Assembly: GCA_011620585.1 (NCBI GenBank)
Contig: WOYV01000070.1
Coordinates: 62,001-126,000 of the forward strand
Length of the DNA stretch: 64,000 nt
Direction of reading: 5' to 3'
DNA from: Draconibacterium sp.
GTDB taxonomy: Bacteria > Bacteroidota > Bacteroidia > Bacteroidales > Prolixibacteraceae
The translations under genes were made by a program, and so were the position numbers. Position 1 is the stretch's first letter. Every line of letters starts with the position of its first letter. Shown piece after piece: positions 60,524 to 64,000 of this stretch. Under the pieces are notes generated by a model, which saw only the letters and a list, made by a program, of their open reading frames with translations, was not told the origin of the DNA and did not search any database.

Positions 60524-60721
60524 TCTAATACTTATTTTCGCAAAGATAACTCATTAATTTAAATCCTTCGAAATAGCTGTTCCGGTATATTTTCGGATAA
60601 ATAAATACATTGTGTTCCGGAAAATAAGCGGATTAATGATTTGAATATTTCACCCAAACGTTTGAACATTATTGCCCGCAGTTTCAATTTTACCGAAAAA
60701 TGAGCGGATATAATTTGAGCT

Positions 60722-60753
60722 TTTTTATTAAATCTACAGAAACTCTATATTTG
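60722..60753 (+). promoter_or_regulatory. Promoter of fabG
   Basis: TATATTTG (60746-60753) is a perfect -7 box, with TTTT (60722-60725) 20 bases before it. The leader of about 75 bases contains two tandem CTTCGGT copies. The spacer from mnmE (60524-60834) holds no other feature. Confidence 0.6.
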
Positions 60754-60834
60754 CGCAGTGATTGAAATAAATTTCAAAACATATAATCTTCGGTCTTCGG
60801 TCTCATGACTTCCGACCAAATTAAAATTAGGAAT

Positions 60835-61581
60835 ATGAAATTATTAGAAGGAAAAACTGCGATCGTTACAGGTGCATCGCGAGGTATTGGTAAAGCCATA
60901 GCATTAAAATTTGCTGAAGAAGGCTGTAATATTGCGTTTACCGATCTTTTTGCTGATGAAAATATGAAGGCCACCGAGTCTGAGATTGCTGCATTGGGCG
61001 TTACAGTTAAAGGTTATGCTTCAAATGCTGCTGATTTTGCTGATACAGACAGGGTAGTAGAAGAAATCGTGAAAGATTTTGGCAGAATTGATGTCTTGGT
61101 AAATAATGCAGGTATTACCAAAGATACTTTGCTAATGCGCATGACCGAAGAACAATGGGATGCTGTAATTAATGTAAACCTGAAATCTGTTTTTAATTTT
61201 ACCAAGGCTGCACAACGTACTATGTTGAAACAACGCAGTGGTTCGATCATCAACTTAAGTTCGGTGGTAGGAGTCAGCGGTAATGCTGGCCAGGCAAATT
61301 ATTCAGCTTCAAAAGCCGGTATTATTGGTTTTACCAAATCGATTGCCCGCGAACTCGGATCACGTGGAATTCGCTCTAACGCGATTGCGCCAGGTTTTAT
61401 TATTACCGAAATGACTGCCAAAATCCCGGAAGAAGCCCGTAAAGCCTGGGAAGAATCGATCCCGATGAAACGCGGCGGTACTCCTGAAGAAGTTGCGGGC
61501 GTGGCTACTTTCCTGGCATCCGAACTTTCGTCGTATGTAAGTGGACAGGTAATCACTGTTTGTGGCGCCATGAATACCTAA
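60835..61581 (+). CDS. fabG: 3-oxoacyl-ACP reductase
   Basis: NADPH-dependent reductase of fatty acid elongation, 248 residues. The start was moved to the ATG at 60835 (MKLLEGKTAIVTGASRGIGK). It has the TGASRGIG motif, NNAGITKDTLLMRM, the Ser in NLSSVVG and the catalytic YSASKAG, with the family's APGFIITEMT and a C-terminal SYVSGQVITVCGAMNT. The usual VDGGM near the end reads VCGAM, a small change far from the catalytic centre but near the dimer/tetramer interface. It is not in a fab cluster here. A terminator follows. Confidence 0.92.
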   Translation: MKLLEGKTAIVTGASRGIGKAIALKFAEEGCNIAFTDLFADENMKATESEIAALGVTVKGYASNAADFADTDRVVEEIVKDFGRIDVLVNNAGITKDTLLMRMTEEQWDAVINVNLKSVFNFTKAAQRTMLKQRSGSIINLSSVVGVSGNAGQANYSASKAGIIGFTKSIARELGSRGIRSNAIAPGFIITEMTAKIPEEARKAWEESIPMKRGGTPEEVAGVATFLASELSSYVSGQVITVCGAMNT

Positions 61582-61600
61582 GAAAGTCAGAAAAATAGTT

Positions 61601-61627
61601 AAGCTGTCTCAAAAGGACAGCTTTTTT
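61601..61627 (+). terminator. Terminator of fabG
   Basis: An 8-bp stem AAGCTGTC/GACAGCTT with a TCAAAAG loop, followed by a T run. Confidence 0.88.
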
Positions 61628-61770
61628 TATTTGTACAAACTACGGGAGGAGAACCCCTAAATACTTCGCCTGAACTTTATTGAACATTCAATGCTTAAAA
61701 TGAAAAGAGTGGGTCATAATTATTTCAATAAATTGCTTAAATTGTAATTGGAAGATGTAATCGGGTAAAA

Positions 61771-63687
61771 ATGTTAAACAAATCGATAGCCTACCGCTTG
61801 AGTATTTATATTTCGTTGGCTGTAATTGCAGTATTTATTGCATTTATAGCGATCTATTTTTTGTTTAATGTCAGTATAATTAAGGAAAATATTGAAAACA
61901 AGGCTGTTAATATTAGTGGCGAGATCAAAGGAAAGGTTAACCAATACGTCAACGTTACTGTCGAAGTAACTGAAAATATTGCCGACCAGATTATTTTTTA
62001 CGATCAGCATCATTCGGTTCAACCATTTATTGAACAGTTGGTTCGTAAGTATCCCTTTATTAATGCTATTCACATAAATCTCGATTCTACGATACCTCTG
62101 GATTATCATAATTTCTTTTGTTTTAACGCGGTTGACAGTATTTTGTTCTTTAATGAAAATAAACCACTTAAGACCTGCGTAACAGAGCAACCGCATTTTA
62201 AAAAATTGTTGGAAAGTGATACCCCGGCATGGTCCGAGCCATTATTCTGCGAGCGTAATAATCATATTGTTGTTTCGTATTATGCTCCGGTTCAGGTGAA
62301 TGATATAAACGGAACTCCGCAAAATGTAGGGGAGATTATCTGCGAGCTTTCTCTGTTTCAATTGAGTAAAACCATTAATCAAATTCAGATAGGAGAGAAA
62401 GGCTTTGCATTTTTATTATCGAAAGAAGGTACTTTTATCACCCACCCGCTGGACGATTGGATTCTTACAAAAAGCATTTTCGATATTCCCAGGAAAGTTT
62501 TAGATGAAGATGAACTGGCGCTAAAAGCGTTCCTGGAACAACCTTCATCGGGTAGCATAATAGCACGCCCTGAAATTTTGAACTACGAAAAAAGCTGGGT
62601 GTATTATTCGCAGTTGGAGAATGACTGGATACTGATAATTGCCATTCCTTACGAAGAGATGTTTGAACCACTTTATCTTCCAATATTGAAAATGTTGTTT
62701 TTCTCGGTACTTGGAATACTGGTAATATACATTTTGATTACCTACATTACCAACCGGCAAATTCAACCTTTAAGCAATTTAACGAACCAATTAAAACGCT
62801 TTAGCAGTTTATCGGGCGAATCATTTGCCGGCGACGACTCTATGAACGAAATCAAACATGTTTCGGAGAGTCTTAACCTTTTACGGACCTGGTATGAGAA
62901 GAATAAGATCAGGGTGTCGCGCGAAGAGAAACTCAATAAACTAAAGGATGATGATATTTACCAGGCTGCTGAAATTCAGCAAAGTTTGATTAAGATTGAT
63001 TACCCAGCTTTTCCGGGTAATCCGGAGATAGATTTGTGTACTTCATACAAACCAGCCCGCATCGTCAGCGGCGATCTTTTCGATTATTTTTTCCGCGACG
63101 AAGATGAACTGGTTTTGTCGGTTGGAGATGTATCGGGGAAAGGAGTTCCGGCAGCGTTTTTCATGAGCGTGGCGCAAACTGTTATCAAAAGTGTTGCCGT
63201 TGATACCCTGGAACATAAAAGCTCTTCCATCGTTCATCGTATAAACAACGAATTATATTCGAACAATGTTCACCAGTTTTTTCTGACCTTGTTTCTCGGT
63301 ATTCTTAACATAAAAACCGGTAAACTTTCGTATTGTAATGCTGCCCACACAACCAGTTATGTTCTGAAAGCTGATGGCAGGCTCGAAACGCTTTCCGACT
63401 CACATGGACTGCCACTGGGTTTATATCGCGATAAAGGATATCGCGAAAGCCGGTATAAGATGGAAAAGGGAGATTCTCTGATTTTATATACCGACGGTGT
63501 TACTGAATTGCTTGACGAAAATAACATTCAATATGGCCACGACCGGTTAAAAGAAAACCTTCAAAGCTTAAAGGGGCTGGATTCGAAATCGATGGTTTTG
63601 AAAATCGAAAAAAGTCTTCAGCAGTTTATGGGCGAAGGGAGCCAGAACGATGACATTTGCATCTTAATCCTGAAATACAATGCATAA
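61771..63687 (+). CDS. Membrane SpoIIE-type phosphatase with sensor domain
   Basis: Signalling phosphatase of 638 residues. It has an N-terminal membrane helix (SIYISLAVIAVFIAFIAIYF), a large periplasmic Cache-like sensor (about 35-300), a second helix (MLFFSVLGILVIYILITYIT), a HAMP-like linker (QIQPLSNLTNQLKRFS) and a cytoplasmic PP2C/SpoIIE domain. The phosphatase motifs are RIVSGDLFDYF, LSVGDVSGKGVPAAFFMS, YCNAAH and GSQNDDICILIL, with the metal-binding Asp residues present. Such proteins usually dephosphorylate an anti-anti-sigma factor. No anti-sigma or STAS gene is close by. It has its own terminator. Confidence 0.88.
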   Translation: MLNKSIAYRLSIYISLAVIAVFIAFIAIYFLFNVSIIKENIENKAVNISGEIKGKVNQYVNVTVEVTENIADQIIFYDQHHSVQPFIEQLVRKYPFINAIHINLDSTIPLDYHNFFCFNAVDSILFFNENKPLKTCVTEQPHFKKLLESDTPAWSEPLFCERNNHIVVSYYAPVQVNDINGTPQNVGEIICELSLFQLSKTINQIQIGEKGFAFLLSKEGTFITHPLDDWILTKSIFDIPRKVLDEDELALKAFLEQPSSGSIIARPEILNYEKSWVYYSQLENDWILIIAIPYEEMFEPLYLPILKMLFFSVLGILVIYILITYITNRQIQPLSNLTNQLKRFSSLSGESFAGDDSMNEIKHVSESLNLLRTWYEKNKIRVSREEKLNKLKDDDIYQAAEIQQSLIKIDYPAFPGNPEIDLCTSYKPARIVSGDLFDYFFRDEDELVLSVGDVSGKGVPAAFFMSVAQTVIKSVAVDTLEHKSSSIVHRINNELYSNNVHQFFLTLFLGILNIKTGKLSYCNAAHTTSYVLKADGRLETLSDSHGLPLGLYRDKGYRESRYKMEKGDSLILYTDGVTELLDENNIQYGHDRLKENLQSLKGLDSKSMVLKIEKSLQQFMGEGSQNDDICILILKYNA

Positions 63688-63689
63688 AA

Positions 63690-63714
63690 AAGCCGGGACA
63701 AATCATCCTGGCTT
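63690..63714. terminator. Bidirectional terminator
   Basis: AAGCCGGGA pairs with TCCTGGCTT with one G-T pair and a CAAATCA loop. The minus strand has a run of six T, which serves the Clp gene; the plus-strand tail is T-rich. Confidence 0.8.
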
Positions 63715-63719
63715 CTTGT

Positions 63720-64000
63720 TTATTCTTTTAACACTTTATTTTTTGATAATATTCGCATTTGTAATTTCTCATTTTTCTTGTCAAATCCAACCGAAATTGT
63801 ATCTCCTTCCGATACCGAAGCTTTTATAATTATTTCCGCCATCTCGTCTTCGAGGTATTTTTGAATAGCCCGTTTAAGTGGCCGTGCCCCAAATTGAGGA
63901 TCGTAACCTTTTTCAGCGATGAAATCTTTGGCTGCAGGCGAAATTTTTAATTTGTAATTCAAGCCTTCCACTCGTTTATACAAACCTTCGATTTCGATAT
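63720..64000 (-). CDS. Clp ATPase (ClpC-like), C-terminal end only
   Basis: The last 92 or so codons of an AAA+ unfoldase that continues past the right edge. The visible part reads IEIEGLYKRVEGLNYKLKIS, then KDFIAEKGYDPQFGARPLKR and AIQKYLEDEMAEIIIKASVS, which is the C-terminal D2-small domain of ClpA/B/C proteins. The GYDPQFGARPLKR motif contains the sensor-2 Arg. The tail EKLQMRILSKNKVLKE is short, more like ClpC than ClpB. The ORF track's start at 63983 is only an internal TTG. Whether it pairs with ClpP or acts alone needs the upstream part. Confidence 0.85.
   Translation of the reverse strand, partial: IEIEGLYKRVEGLNYKLKISPAAKDFIAEKGYDPQFGARPLKRAIQKYLEDEMAEIIIKASVSEGDTISVGFDKKNEKLQMRILSKNKVLKE

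Noticed and set aside
1-64000. tRNA, rRNA, CRISPR, prophage or complete IS element
   Set aside because: No cloverleaf-like or rRNA sequence, spaced repeat array, integrase, or transposase with terminal repeats was seen on reading both strands.

Overview
The window looks like a chromosomal segment of a free-living Bacteroidota, most likely in or near the Marinilabiliales/Prolixibacteraceae. The reasons are the many lipoproteins with a Cys after a short signal, promoter boxes of the Bacteroidota type (TAnnTTTG) instead of -35/-10 boxes, few Shine-Dalgarno sites, a GH78/sulfatase/Gfo-Idh-MocA gene content, and a long SecA with a C-terminal zinc motif. No rRNA, tRNA, CRISPR array or intact transposon was seen.

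Layout. 1-3.5 kb: transketolase (cut by the window edge), serA and a Crp/Fnr regulator, all on the minus strand. 3.7-9.65 kb: an eroding region of small envelope proteins and lipoproteins (DUF6515, a Spy-like protein, a metalloprotease lipoprotein) mixed with broken genes: a frameshifted lipoprotein, a collapsed lipoprotein paralogue, a gutted AAA/DUF4143 ATPase, and a group II intron reduced to an RT scrap plus well-paired domains V and VI. 9.67-13.9 kb: GDSL hydrolase, MATE transporter, superoxide dismutase with a clear promoter and terminator, an unknown protein made of two related halves, and an Omp85 C-terminal fragment. 13.96-17.7 kb: two M14 carboxypeptidase-family proteins in one operon, one with zinc ligands and one without.

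18.0-25.5 kb is the most distinctive block. It holds a secreted GH78 alpha-L-rhamnosidase, two Gfo/Idh/MocA oxidoreductases with Tat-like leaders, a degenerate ApbE-like protein and a DUF6807 protein. Together they suggest extracytoplasmic handling of rhamnosylated compounds by hydrolysis plus redox chemistry. 25.8-27.4 kb carries an AT-rich DUF2971 gene and a frameshifted acetyltransferase. 27.4-43 kb holds a mix of metabolic and envelope genes: an ArgE-like deacylase, M48 protease, heme-motif lipoprotein with DoxX, MFS, CinA, AsmA, SDR, LysE, a TPR protein, and the catabolic pair ornithine carbamoyltransferase/carbamate kinase.

43-64 kb is mostly core: ftsK, a LolA-like protein, secA, lgt, an SlyD-like isomerase, aroC, a DUF134 regulator, a PepSY membrane protein with an OB-fold lipoprotein, msrB, an RluA-family pseudouridine synthase, sulfatase, a Na/Pi cotransporter, mnmE, fabG, an SpoIIE-type phosphatase, and the C-terminal end of a Clp ATPase running off the right edge.

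All calls were made by reading the sequence and translations; no database search was run. The best candidates for something new are the GH78/Gfo/ApbE-like/DUF6807 block, the active/inactive M14 pair, the heme lipoprotein-DoxX pair and a seven-cysteine mini-protein next to secA.
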